Shown: positions 1 through 7,170 of the stretch, one piece after another
Layout: every line of letters starts with the position of its first letter
Numbering within the stretch: position 1 is the first letter of the stretch
Source of the DNA: JABDOU01 sp041609995
GTDB lineage: Bacteria > Actinomycetota > Acidimicrobiia > Spongiisociales > SHLN01
Reading direction: 5' to 3'
Length of the DNA stretch: 12,906 nt
Assembly (NCBI GenBank): GCA_041609995.1
Contig: JBFIPU010000082.1
Coordinates: forward strand, 1 to 12,906
Translations under genes and position numbers: made by a program
Notes under the pieces: model-generated
Database searches by the model: none
Seen by the model: only the letters and a program-made list of their open reading frames with translations
What the model was told of the DNA's origin: nothing

Positions 1-215
1 ATCGTGTTGATGAACGCGATCCTTGTCTTCTGCGGATGAATGCGAAACTCGCCACATCGCTCGAGCAGCGATTGCACGCGCTGATACAGGTCGATGGCGT
101 GGGAGGTCTTGGTGGCGAGGTGCGCTTCCAGCGACAGCTTCATGCAGGCGTGCCACTGATGCGCGTGGGCAAACTGCCTTCCACACTTCGGACAGGTCCA
201 CAATCTCTTGCCCAT
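1..215 (-). CDS. DUF5655 zinc-ribbon-like protein (partial, 5' end present)
   Basis: The reverse strand encodes at least 71 residues with no stop, running off the left edge, so only the N-terminus is seen. It begins MGKRLWTCPKCGRQF and continues with HQWHACMKLSLEAHL, giving a Cys-x2-Cys pair followed by His and Cys that could form a zinc ribbon. After this come a helical stretch (HAIDLYQRVQSLLERCG) and a strand region ending PQKTRIAF. This order (short zinc ribbon, 'LY...', 'P.KTRIAF') is what I recall of DUF5655 proteins, a family without a known function that is often annotated near transport or DNA-related proteins. The ATG at 215 is preferred because a TAGCCT -10-like box ends 8 nt before it, as expected for a leaderless transcript. 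An in-frame GTG at 236 is an alternative. It diverges from the lipoprotein gene. Family assignment is from memory of the motif pattern; the role is unknown. Confidence 0.7.
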   Translation of the reverse strand, partial: MGKRLWTCPKCGRQFAHAHQWHACMKLSLEAHLATKTSHAIDLYQRVQSLLERCGEFRIHPQKTRIAFINT

Positions 216-223
216 TCGGCATG

Positions 224-229
224 AGGCTA
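224..229 (-). promoter_or_regulatory. Putative -10 box (TAGCCT) of the DUF5655 gene
   Basis: TAGCCT fits TAnnnT and ends 8 nt before the ATG at 215. This places a transcription start at or very near the start codon. There is no Shine-Dalgarno sequence, consistent with leaderless translation. No convincing -35 was seen. Confidence 0.35.
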
Positions 230-281
230 CGGGCACCCGCCCGACACGGTGGCGGCGGAGCTCACAGCGAGCGCGAGCGAA

Positions 282-287
282 TAGGCT
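282..287 (+). promoter_or_regulatory. Putative -10 box (TAGGCT) of the lipoprotein gene
   Basis: TAGGCT fits TAnnnT and would start a transcript near 294, about 20 nt before the lipoprotein start and just ahead of its ribosome binding site. No clear -35 hexamer is visible. Confidence 0.3.
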
Positions 288-301
288 GGGCTCATCGCTT
301 G

Positions 302-309
302 AAAGGTGG
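302..309 (+). promoter_or_regulatory. Ribosome binding site deciding the lipoprotein start
   Basis: AAAGGTGG lies 4 nt upstream of the ATG at 314. It supports that start over the open frame that continues upstream to position 23, whose extra 97 codons overlap the divergent DUF5655 gene and look like non-coding translation. Confidence 0.6.
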
Positions 310-313
310 TCGG

Positions 314-1300
314 ATGCGTCTGAGATTGGGAATACTGCTGGTGATCGCGTTGGTGGTCGTGTCCTGCGGGGGCGGCGAGGCCAGCCCCTCGTCGACCGTG
401 CAAGAGGCAACAACCTCCACCACCAGCCCCGAGGCGGACACGACCACTACGTCGGCCGCGACCTCGGACGAGACAACCAGCCTCGACTCGGTCCTGGCCG
501 GTGCCCGGGCGGCGTCCGATGAGTCGTATCGCTTCCAGGCCAACATCTCGATGCTGGGCGCCGGGATGGCCGATCAGGGATTCCCGGATGGTCTCGACAT
601 GCAGGTCAATGCAACGATCGACCCGGCCAACAATGCGTCGGTGATCGTGATGGACATGGGCGATGTCTTCGGCCAGGTCAGCCCGGCCGACCTCGAGGGG
701 ATTTCACAGGACGACCTCGACGCCCTGTCCCAGCCCATCGAGGTCATCACCATCGGCACCCAATCGTGGACCCGGATGGGCTTCTTCTCGATGATGTTCG
801 GGGTCGACCCCAACTCCTACATCGAGGGCGAAGGCGATGTCATCGGCGTCAACGAGCTGGGAAACTCCTTCACTTCTCCTGACGAGTTCACGCAGATGTT
901 CGAAGAGGCGGATGCCGAGGTGGAGGACCTGGGCATCGAAGAAGTTCGGGGAGTCGAAACGCGTCACCTGCGAGCAGTCGTGGACGGAGCCAAGGTGGCC
1001 GAGACCATGGACCCGACGGAGCGAAGGGAATTCGAGCGCAACTTCCCGTCGGACATCGAGTTTCCGATAGAGATCTGGGTGGGGGAAGCCGACGACCGCC
1101 TCTATCGCTATTTGCTGCAGTTGGATGCGACACTCCTGGCCTCGACCGAGGACCCCGACCTGGCCGATATCGACAGCATGACCATGCTCGTGGAGATCTG
1201 GGATTACGGAGCCGTTGGGTCCATCGAACCACCGCCGGCCGACCTGATCGTGACCGAGGAACAGTTGGCCGAAGGGTTCTTGGGCGACACCGCCAACTGA
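314..1300 (+). CDS. Secreted lipoprotein with Thr/Ser-rich linker, possible LppX/LprAFG-like fold
   Basis: The 328-residue product starts MRLRLGILLVIALVVVSCGG: two arginines, a hydrophobic core and a lipobox-like V-V-S-C with the lipidated cysteine at residue 18. It should be exported and anchored on the outer face of the membrane. Residues about 24-58 form a Thr/Ser/Glu-rich linker (TTSTTS, DTTTTSAATS), a common spacer and possible O-glycosylation site in actinobacterial lipoproteins. The remaining acidic ~270 residues alternate beta-like stretches (VNATIDPANNASVIVMDMG, IEVITIGTQSWTRMG, FPIEIWVGEADDRLYRYLLQ) in a pattern reminiscent of the LppX_LprAFG/LolA-like lipid-carrier fold, where 'IWVG..D.L' is typical. 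That family call is tentative; a generic surface lipoprotein is equally possible. The gene stands alone, convergent with the DUF1876 gene 131 bp downstream. No terminator hairpin was found in that gap. Confidence 0.85.
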   Translation: MRLRLGILLVIALVVVSCGGGEASPSSTVQEATTSTTSPEADTTTTSAATSDETTSLDSVLAGARAASDESYRFQANISMLGAGMADQGFPDGLDMQVNATIDPANNASVIVMDMGDVFGQVSPADLEGISQDDLDALSQPIEVITIGTQSWTRMGFFSMMFGVDPNSYIEGEGDVIGVNELGNSFTSPDEFTQMFEEADAEVEDLGIEEVRGVETRHLRAVVDGAKVAETMDPTERREFERNFPSDIEFPIEIWVGEADDRLYRYLLQLDATLLASTEDPDLADIDSMTMLVEIWDYGAVGSIEPPPADLIVTEEQLAEGFLGDTAN

Positions 1301-1431
1301 TCGAACCATCGAGGCAGGCGCCCACGCCGACCCCGGTCCGCCGATAGACAGCTCTCGAAGGTCCGAACCGGCGCCGACGCAAGGCCACGCGCAAACACGA
1401 CCGGACCGACTGACTGCCTCCGGGTCGCTGC

Positions 1432-1677
1432 CTACTTGTTGACGAGGAAGTCGCTCACCTTCTGCTGGGCTGCCTCCATGACCTGGGCCGTCAAATCCTG
1501 GAGGGCACGGGCGATGGCCAGCTCTTCGCCGATCACCGGCATCGGCGGATCGATCGGATTGCGGCGTGCCTTGCCCACCGACTCGAAATGATCACCACGG
1601 ATGAACAATTCCGCGTGCACGAGCGTGTGATCCGCGTCCTCTTCGATGTGCAGGTTGAGCGTGAGGTCCTGCTCCAC
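1432..1677 (-). CDS. DUF1876 domain protein (Rv1738-like stress/dormancy protein)
   Basis: The 81-residue product has a strand-rich N-terminus (LTLNLHIEEDADHTLVHAEL) and a signature region at residues 34-59 that includes GKARRNPID, P.IGEELAIARAL. This matches the DUF1876 pattern I know from Mycobacterium tuberculosis Rv1738 (VG.ARLNP...P.IGDELSVARAL). Rv1738 is strongly induced by hypoxia under DosR and its structure resembles ribosome hibernation-promoting factors, so a ribosome- or RNA-linked role in quiescence is a family-based inference. The start is GTG with a very good Shine-Dalgarno (AAAGGAGA, spacer TACC). A TAGGTT -10-like box lies just upstream. I found no DosR-type palindrome in the 71-bp region shared with the divergent ThDP gene. 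The length is close to that of the family (about 80-95 aa), so it is probably complete. Confidence 0.85.
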   Translation of the reverse strand: MEQDLTLNLHIEEDADHTLVHAELFIRGDHFESVGKARRNPIDPPMPVIGEELAIARALQDLTAQVMEAAQQKVSDFLVNK

Positions 1678-1681
1678 GGTA

Positions 1682-1689
1682 TCTCCTTT
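1682..1689 (-). promoter_or_regulatory. Strong ribosome binding site of the DUF1876 gene
   Basis: On the minus strand AAAGGAGA precedes the GTG start with a 4-nt spacer. It is close to the ideal anti-16S match and fixes the non-ATG start. Together with the similar site before the Hsp20 gene it suggests high translation of stress genes. Confidence 0.7.
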
Positions 1690-1696
1690 CTTCTAC

Positions 1697-1702
1697 AACC
1701 TA
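1697..1702 (-). promoter_or_regulatory. Putative -10 box (TAGGTT) of the DUF1876 gene
   Basis: TAGGTT on the minus strand lies 19 nt upstream of the GTG start and fits TAnnnT. The implied transcript start near 1690 would leave a short leader holding the ribosome binding site. No good -35 was seen, so activator dependence is possible. Confidence 0.25.
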
Positions 1703-1733
1703 CGCGGCTGAGACCTGCCGAGCATAGGGCTAG

Positions 1734-1739
1734 TAGATT
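1734..1739 (+). promoter_or_regulatory. Putative -10 box (TAGATT) of the ThDP-hyuA-hyuB-pfkB operon, leaderless
   Basis: TAGATT fits TAnnnT and is separated by 9 nt from the GTG at 1749. There is no Shine-Dalgarno. This geometry would start the mRNA at or near the start codon. It is the only promoter-like element seen for the four-gene operon. Confidence 0.35.
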
Positions 1740-1748
1740 CGACGAATC

Positions 1749-3395
1749 GTGACTTCCGGCGGCCACCTTCTCATTCAGTGCCTGATCGCACAGGACGCCG
1801 ATACCGCGTTCGGCGTGCCAGGCGAGAGCTATTTGGCCGCCCTCGATGGGATCCATGAGGCTGGAGACGCCTTTCGGTTCGTGAGCACCCGCCACGAAGG
1901 GGGAGCAGCGTTCATGGCCGAGGCCTGGGGGAAGCTGACCGGCCGGCCAGGCATTTGTCTCGTGACCCGGGGACCGGGTGCCACCAATGCTTCCATCGGC
2001 GTCCACACCGCCGCCCAGGACTCGACGCCGATGCTGTTGCTGGTCGGCCAGGTACCGACGTACCACCGCGGCAAAGAAGCCTTTCAGGAGGTCGACTACG
2101 AACGCTTCTTCAGCCCAATCGCCAAGTGGACAGCTGAAATCCAGAGTACCGATGAGATCCCGGCGGCGGTGGAACGGGCGTTTTCTGCGGCCATGTCGGG
2201 TCGACCCGGGCCGGTGGTGCTCGCCCTGCCCGAGGACACCCTCGACGGCGAGGCCGATGCCACGCCTCTTCCCCGATTCGAAGTCGACGAGACCGAACCC
2301 GACCCGAGCGATGTCGAGTGGGCCGCCCAACTCCTCGGCAACGCTGAGCGGCCCCTCATCATGGTCGGCGGCGGGGGGTGGAATGACCAGGGCCGGCGCG
2401 ACCTCCAGACCCTGGCCGAGAAGAACCATCTCGCCGTTTGTCCGGTGTTTCGCTTCCACGATCTGATGGACAACTTCAGCGGCAGCTATGCGGGAGAGGC
2501 CGGGGTGGGGATGCCGGTGGCAATCAAAGAGACGATTCTCACAGCGGACGTGATCCTGGCGATCGGCATTCGCTTCGGCGAGATGACCACGGCCGGCTAC
2601 ACGTTGTTCACCGACCCCGACCAGACCGTCATCCACGCCCATGCGTCGGCGGACGAGCTCGGCAAGATCGTCCAACCGGTGCTCGGTATGGTGGCGGGCC
2701 CCAATGCCACGGTCCGGGCGTTGCTGGAGCGGACCATCGCGGCGCCGGCCGGACGAGAATCGTGGGTCACGGCCCGCCGTCAGGCATTCCTGGAGGGCAT
2801 CGACTTCCCTACCCAGCCCGGCAGCCTCGACATGCCGGCCGTCATGTCATGGCTGCGGGAAAACCTCCCACCCGACGTGATCATCACCAACGGCGCCGGC
2901 AACTTCTCGGTGTGGAACAACAAGTCATTCCTGTTCGGCCCGCAGGCCCGCCTGCTGGGCCCGCAGAGCGGGGCCATGGGCTACGGCTTGCCGGCCGCAA
3001 TCGCCGCCAAGGTCCGCCACCCCGACCGCATGGTGGTTGCGTTCACTGGTGACGGCGACCTGCAGATGACGATCCAGGAACTCGGCACCGCGGTGCAGGA
3101 GCACGCCGCTCCGGTCGTGCTGGTGTTCAACAACCGCATGTACGGAACGATTCGCATGCACCAGGAACGCAACTACCCCCATCGGGTGTCCGGCACCGAC
3201 CTCGTCAACCCCGATTTCACGGCGGTGGCAGCCGCCTATGGCCTCCACGGGGAACGGGTGGAACGGACCGATGAGTTCGCCGCTGCTTTCTCCCGCGCCG
3301 CCGATTCCGACACCGGCGGGCTGATCGAGCTCATGGTTCCCCACGAGATGTTGACTCCCACCCAATCAATCAACCAGGCGCGAGGACTGGCGTGA
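1749..3395 (+). CDS. Acetolactate-synthase-like thiamine diphosphate-dependent enzyme
   Basis: The 548-residue protein has the three-domain layout of the ThDP decarboxylase/AHAS superfamily. The N-terminal PYR domain carries the cofactor-activating glutamate E50 in RHEGGAAFMAEA and GPGATNA. The central Rossmann-like domain (about 190-325) holds RPLIMVGGGGWN and AIGIRFGEMTTAGY, the latter resembling the FAD-contacting region of AHAS. The C-terminal PP domain has the ThDP/Mg motif G434-D435-G436 with the N461-N462 pair 27 residues on. AFQEVDYERFFSPIAKW resembles the AHAS 'AFQE.D...I.RP..K' segment. No regulatory small subunit lies next to it and the gene heads a hydantoinase-type operon, so biosynthetic AHAS is unlikely. 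A catabolic carboligase, 2-oxoacid decarboxylase or ring-cleaving lyase fits better. The start is GTG at 1749 without a Shine-Dalgarno, probably leaderless. The stop overlaps the next gene by 4 bp. Superfamily is certain; substrate is unknown. Confidence 0.92.
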   Translation: MTSGGHLLIQCLIAQDADTAFGVPGESYLAALDGIHEAGDAFRFVSTRHEGGAAFMAEAWGKLTGRPGICLVTRGPGATNASIGVHTAAQDSTPMLLLVGQVPTYHRGKEAFQEVDYERFFSPIAKWTAEIQSTDEIPAAVERAFSAAMSGRPGPVVLALPEDTLDGEADATPLPRFEVDETEPDPSDVEWAAQLLGNAERPLIMVGGGGWNDQGRRDLQTLAEKNHLAVCPVFRFHDLMDNFSGSYAGEAGVGMPVAIKETILTADVILAIGIRFGEMTTAGYTLFTDPDQTVIHAHASADELGKIVQPVLGMVAGPNATVRALLERTIAAPAGRESWVTARRQAFLEGIDFPTQPGSLDMPAVMSWLRENLPPDVIITNGAGNFSVWNNKSFLFGPQARLLGPQSGAMGYGLPAAIAAKVRHPDRMVVAFTGDGDLQMTIQELGTAVQEHAAPVVLVFNNRMYGTIRMHQERNYPHRVSGTDLVNPDFTAVAAAYGLHGERVERTDEFAAAFSRAADSDTGGLIELMVPHEMLTPTQSINQARGLA

Positions 3396-5470
3396 GCCGG
3401 CGGCTGGCCGTCGACATCGGTGGCACCTTCACCGACATCGCCCTTGATCTCGACGGTGCGATTCACCCTCTCAAGGTGCTCACAACCCACGATGCCCCCG
3501 AGCGGGGCGTCATCGAAGGAACCACGGCCGTCTTGGCCGCCGCCGGGGTGGACCCCGGATCTGTCGACCAGATCATCTACGGCACCACCCTGGCCACCAA
3601 CCTCCTGCTCGAACGCAAGGGCTCGCCCACCGGGATGGTGGTTACTCGCGGTTTTCGCGACTCGGTTGAGATGCGCAACGAGAACCGGTACGAACAGTAT
3701 GACCTGAACATCGACCTCCCCGCTCCGCTGGTGCCGCGCAAGTTGCGGCTGCCGGTCACCGAACGCATCGACGTGCGCGGGCGGGTGCTGGCCGACCTCG
3801 CCACCGACGAGCTGGACGGCGTGGCCCAGTCGTTCCGACGTCACGAGGTGGAGTCGATCGCCATCGGGTTCCTGCACAGCTACGTGAATCCGATCCACGA
3901 GCAGCGGGCCGGGGAGATCTTGTCGGCGCTTCTCCCGAATGTCGAAATCAGTCTGTCATGTGAGGTCTCACCCGAGATGCGCGAATACGAGCGCCTGTCG
4001 ACAGCGGCGGCCAACGCCTATGTCCAGCCACTCATCAGCCGTCACCTCCGCCGACTCGAGGAACAGCTGCACGAGCTGGGGCTGCGGTGCCCGCTGCATC
4101 TGATGCTGTCCGGCGGTGGCATCACCACCCTGGACACAGCCCAACGCTTTCCGGTACGGCTGGTGGAATCGGGGCCCGCCGGCGGCGCCATCTTCGCCGG
4201 TTCCATCGCTCGCGAGCTCGGACACGATGATGTGTTGTCCTACGACATGGGGGGAACCACCGCCAAGATCTGCCTGATCAACGATGGCCATCCACAGACG
4301 TCACGCTCATTCGAGGTAGCGCGCATATATCGGTTCATGCGTGGCAGCGGCCTGCCCTTGCGAATCCCGGTGATCGACATGGTCGAAATCGGCGCCGGAG
4401 GCGGGTCGATCGCCCACGTCGATGCCATGGACCGCATCGCCGTCGGACCCGAGAGCGCGGGTTCACAACCGGGACCGGCCGCCTATGGCCGCGGGGGCCG
4501 GGACCCGACCGTAACGGACGCTGACGTGGTGCTGGGCCGTATCGACCCCGACAACTTCGCCGGCGGCGCGATGCGCCTTTCGGCCGATGCCGCCGTCGAT
4601 GCGCTGGAGCGGGTCGTCGGAGAGCAACTCGGCATGGACGCCACCGCCGCCGCCCTGGGCGTGTCCGAAATCGTCGACGAGAACATGACGAGCGCCGCTC
4701 GAGTCCATACCGTCGAAAGCGGACAACGCGTCGAGACCAAGACCATGATCGCTTTCGGGGGGGCCGCTCCGATCCACGCCACCCGCATGGCGGAAAAGCT
4801 GGGCATCTCCCGGGTGATCGTCCCACCTGATGCCGGTGTCGGATCCGCCATCGGCTTCCTGCGGGCGCCGGTCGCCTACGAAGTGTCGCGCTCCTACCAC
4901 CAGCGGCTGAGCTCACTCGACGTCGACGGGGTCAACCAACTCCTGGACTCGATGCGAGCAGAGGCCACGCCGGTGGTCGAGGCAGGTGCCCCCGGTGTCG
5001 AGCTCCACGAGTCGCGGTTGGCCTACATGCGTTACATCGGCCAGGGGCACGAGGTGGGAGTGGAACTGCCGATCCGTGTTGATACGGCGGTGGTGGATGG
5101 GCATTCCGCCGAGCAATTCATGCAGGCATACGAGAAGGAATATGAGCGGCTCTACGGCCGGGGAATCCCCGGAGTCGACGTCGAGGTTCTCACGTGGGTT
5201 CTGACCATCGCGACTGATCCACCCGCCATCGAGGGGCACAGATCCACTCCCTCGATCAACCACCCCGCACCCAGCCTGACCCGGCAGCTGGTCGATCCGG
5301 ACACCGGTGAGGCCGTGGCCGCCTCCGTCTTCGACCGTTCCCGACTCCACCCCGGCGATGCCATCAACGGCCCGGCGGTCGTGGTCGAAGAAAACACGGC
5401 TACGGTCATCAGCCCTCGGTTTGCAGCTCGCGTCGGTTCGGGTGGCCACTTGATCCTGGAGCGAACGTGA
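3392..5470 (+). CDS. hyuA: Hydantoinase/oxoprolinase family protein, subunit A (HyuA-like)
   Basis: The 692-residue product matches the full length and motif order of HyuA, the actin-like ATPase subunit of N-methylhydantoinases, 5-oxoprolinases, caprolactamases and acetone/acetophenone carboxylases. Phosphate loop 1 is DIGGTFTD (8-15), followed by YGTTLATN near residue 63. Phosphate loop 2 is DMGGTTAK (285-292), followed by EIGAGGGSIA and the GSQPGPAAYGRGG segment. AFGGAAPIHATRMAE and VIVPPDAGVGSAIGF form the expected adenosine-side motifs. In characterised members subunit A uses ATP to phosphorylate the substrate carbonyl oxygen and subunit B completes hydrolysis or carboxylation. The GTG start lies within GTGA, overlapping the ThDP gene stop, and the stop overlaps hyuB the same way, so the three are translationally coupled. 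A cyclic amide (hydantoin, lactam, oxoproline) or a ketone are all possible substrates. The symbol denotes the family, not the reaction. Confidence 0.93.
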   Translation: MSRRLAVDIGGTFTDIALDLDGAIHPLKVLTTHDAPERGVIEGTTAVLAAAGVDPGSVDQIIYGTTLATNLLLERKGSPTGMVVTRGFRDSVEMRNENRYEQYDLNIDLPAPLVPRKLRLPVTERIDVRGRVLADLATDELDGVAQSFRRHEVESIAIGFLHSYVNPIHEQRAGEILSALLPNVEISLSCEVSPEMREYERLSTAAANAYVQPLISRHLRRLEEQLHELGLRCPLHLMLSGGGITTLDTAQRFPVRLVESGPAGGAIFAGSIARELGHDDVLSYDMGGTTAKICLINDGHPQTSRSFEVARIYRFMRGSGLPLRIPVIDMVEIGAGGGSIAHVDAMDRIAVGPESAGSQPGPAAYGRGGRDPTVTDADVVLGRIDPDNFAGGAMRLSADAAVDALERVVGEQLGMDATAAALGVSEIVDENMTSAARVHTVESGQRVETKTMIAFGGAAPIHATRMAEKLGISRVIVPPDAGVGSAIGFLRAPVAYEVSRSYHQRLSSLDVDGVNQLLDSMRAEATPVVEAGAPGVELHESRLAYMRYIGQGHEVGVELPIRVDTAVVDGHSAEQFMQAYEKEYERLYGRGIPGVDVEVLTWVLTIATDPPAIEGHRSTPSINHPAPSLTRQLVDPDTGEAVAASVFDRSRLHPGDAINGPAVVVEENTATVISPRFAARVGSGGHLILERT

Positions 5471-7170
5471 GCCTGGACCTGATCCACAAGAACGTGATGT
5501 GGAACCGGCTCATCGCGGTCGTCGAGGAGGAGGCCCAGGCGCTCATCAGAACCTCGTTCTCCACCTCGGTCCGGGAGGCCGGCGACCTGGCGGCGGCCGT
5601 GTTCGATCGGCAGGGACGCATGCTGGCCCAGGCCATCACCGGCACTCCCGGCCACATCAACTCGGTGGCCGAATGCGTCAAGCACTTCCTCGCCAAACAC
5701 CCCCTCGAAACGATGCGCGACGGTGATGTGCTCATCACCAACGACCCGTGGCTGGCCTCTGGTCACCACAATGACATCACGATCGTGACGCCGGTGTTCT
5801 TCCAAGGCCAGGCCGTGGGGTTGATGGCCAATACCTGCCACGTGGTCGACATCGGTGGCCGCGGATTCACCCCCGATGGCCGCCAGGTCTACGAAGAGGG
5901 GCTCGACATCCCGATCCTCCATCTCTTCCGAGCCGGCGAGCTCAACGAGACGCTGGTCGAGATCATCCGTACCAACGTTCGCGAGGCCGACCAGGTGGTA
6001 GGAGACATGTTCGCCTTCACATCGGGCAATCGGGTGGGGGCCGACCGGCTCATCGCGATGATGGAAGAGTTCGGCATCGATGACCTGGAGGACCTGGCGG
6101 AGCACATCATCGCCAGTTCCCGTGAGGCCACGATCCGCCGCATCGCCGAGTTGCCGGCAGGCACCTACCACAACTCGGTGACCATGGACGGATATGAGCG
6201 GCCGATCACCCTGCAGGCAGCCGTCACCGTCACCGACGACGAGATCCACGTCGACTACGAGGGCACCTCCCCTCCATCTTCTTATGGAATAAACGTGGTG
6301 ATGAACTACACCAAGGCGTACACCACGTACGGGATCAAGTGCGTCGTGGCGCCCGACATCCCGAACAACGCCGGCTCGCTCGAGCCGATCATCGTCAGCG
6401 CCCCCGAGGGCTGCATCCTGAACGTGCAGCACCCGGCCCCGGTGGCGCTGCGACACATCATCGGCCATCTGTTGCCCGACACCGTCATCGGCGCGCTCGC
6501 CCAGGTGATCCCCGACCGGGTAATCGCCGAGGGCTCATCGGCCCTGGCCAATCTGCAATTGCGGGGTGGCGCCTCGGTGGCCGGCGAGTACCAGGGGGAG
6601 GTCGTCGAGTTCGAAATGATGCATTTCAACAACGGGGGCACCGGGGCACGGCCCACCAAGGACGGCTTGAGTGCCACCGGATTTCCCAACGGTGTGCGGG
6701 GCGTGCCGGTCGAGGCCACCGAGGCCATCGTGCCAATCGTGTTCTGGCGCAAGGAGCTGCGGCAGGATTCGGGTGGGGCCGGCCGGTTCCGGGGTGGGCT
6801 CGGCCAGGTCATGGAGCTGCAGGGCACCGACGGCATGCCGTTCGACGTACTGGCGCAATACGACAAGGCCGAACACCCGGCCCGCGGTCGCGACGGCGGA
6901 GGCCCGGGCGCCCCGACCCGCATCGAGTTGAAATCCGGAAAGCAGCTTCGGCCCAAAGGACAGCAGTCCATCCCGCCCGGCGACCGTCTGATCCTGTCAC
7001 TGGCGGGCGGCGGTGGGTTCGGAGATCCATTCACACGCGACCCGGCGATGGTCGCCGAGGACGTGGCAGGCGGCTATGTGTCGGTCGATAGGGCTGCCGA
7101 GCTCTACGGTGTCGTGGTCGACGAGCACGGCACGATCGACGAGGCCGCCACCGCCGTCCTCCGTGGCTGA
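5467..7170 (+). CDS. hyuB: Hydantoinase/oxoprolinase family protein, subunit B (HyuB-like)
   Basis: The 567-residue protein has HyuB length and landmarks. MWNRLIAVVEEEAQALIRTS is near the N-terminus, then DRQGRMLAQA. A probable metal/active-site block runs from N92-D93-P94-W95 to H100-H101-N102-D103 (NDPWLASGHHNDITIVTPVF), with H125-VVDIGGR further on. YEGTSPPSSYGINVV, NAGSLEPI and a glycine-rich C-terminal LAGGGGFGDPFTRDP complete the set. Known partners bind HyuA and, with divalent metal and the phosphorylated intermediate, hydrolyse cyclic amides or carboxylate ketones. The NDPW...GHHND version differs from the common NDPY.GG.HLPD form, suggesting a distinct subfamily. The GTG start overlaps hyuA by 4 bp and the C-terminus overlaps the kinase gene by 8 bp. 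Residue roles are inferred from conservation, not shown here. Confidence 0.93.
   Translation: MSLDLIHKNVMWNRLIAVVEEEAQALIRTSFSTSVREAGDLAAAVFDRQGRMLAQAITGTPGHINSVAECVKHFLAKHPLETMRDGDVLITNDPWLASGHHNDITIVTPVFFQGQAVGLMANTCHVVDIGGRGFTPDGRQVYEEGLDIPILHLFRAGELNETLVEIIRTNVREADQVVGDMFAFTSGNRVGADRLIAMMEEFGIDDLEDLAEHIIASSREATIRRIAELPAGTYHNSVTMDGYERPITLQAAVTVTDDEIHVDYEGTSPPSSYGINVVMNYTKAYTTYGIKCVVAPDIPNNAGSLEPIIVSAPEGCILNVQHPAPVALRHIIGHLLPDTVIGALAQVIPDRVIAEGSSALANLQLRGGASVAGEYQGEVVEFEMMHFNNGGTGARPTKDGLSATGFPNGVRGVPVEATEAIVPIVFWRKELRQDSGGAGRFRGGLGQVMELQGTDGMPFDVLAQYDKAEHPARGRDGGGPGAPTRIELKSGKQLRPKGQQSIPPGDRLILSLAGGGGFGDPFTRDPAMVAEDVAGGYVSVDRAAELYGVVVDEHGTIDEAATAVLRG

Noticed and set aside
23..313. Open upstream extension of the lipoprotein frame
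   Set aside because: It would place the signal peptide in the middle of the protein and overlaps the DUF5655 gene; the ribosome binding site supports 314.
1301..1431. Terminator between the convergent lipoprotein and DUF1876 genes
   Set aside because: Only a distant CGGTCCG/CGGACCG pair about 65 nt apart was found, with no compact hairpin or T-run.
1678..1748. DosR box upstream of the Rv1738-like gene
   Set aside because: No GGGAC...GTCCC-type palindrome is present; GGGCTAGTAG is too far from the consensus.
1533..2675. Minus-strand open frame of 380 codons across the ThDP gene
   Set aside because: It is antisense to a clear ThDP enzyme and overlaps DUF1876 in another frame; no domain is recognisable.
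5152..6468. Long minus-strand open frame (438 codons) across hyuA/hyuB
   Set aside because: It is opposite strong HyuA/HyuB coding; the translation has no recognisable domain and is rich in Asp/His/Val from antisense GC codons.
7013..7162. Longer pfkB start inside hyuB
   Set aside because: The extra 50 residues are low-complexity out-of-frame hyuB sequence; the family's first strand begins at GTG 7163.
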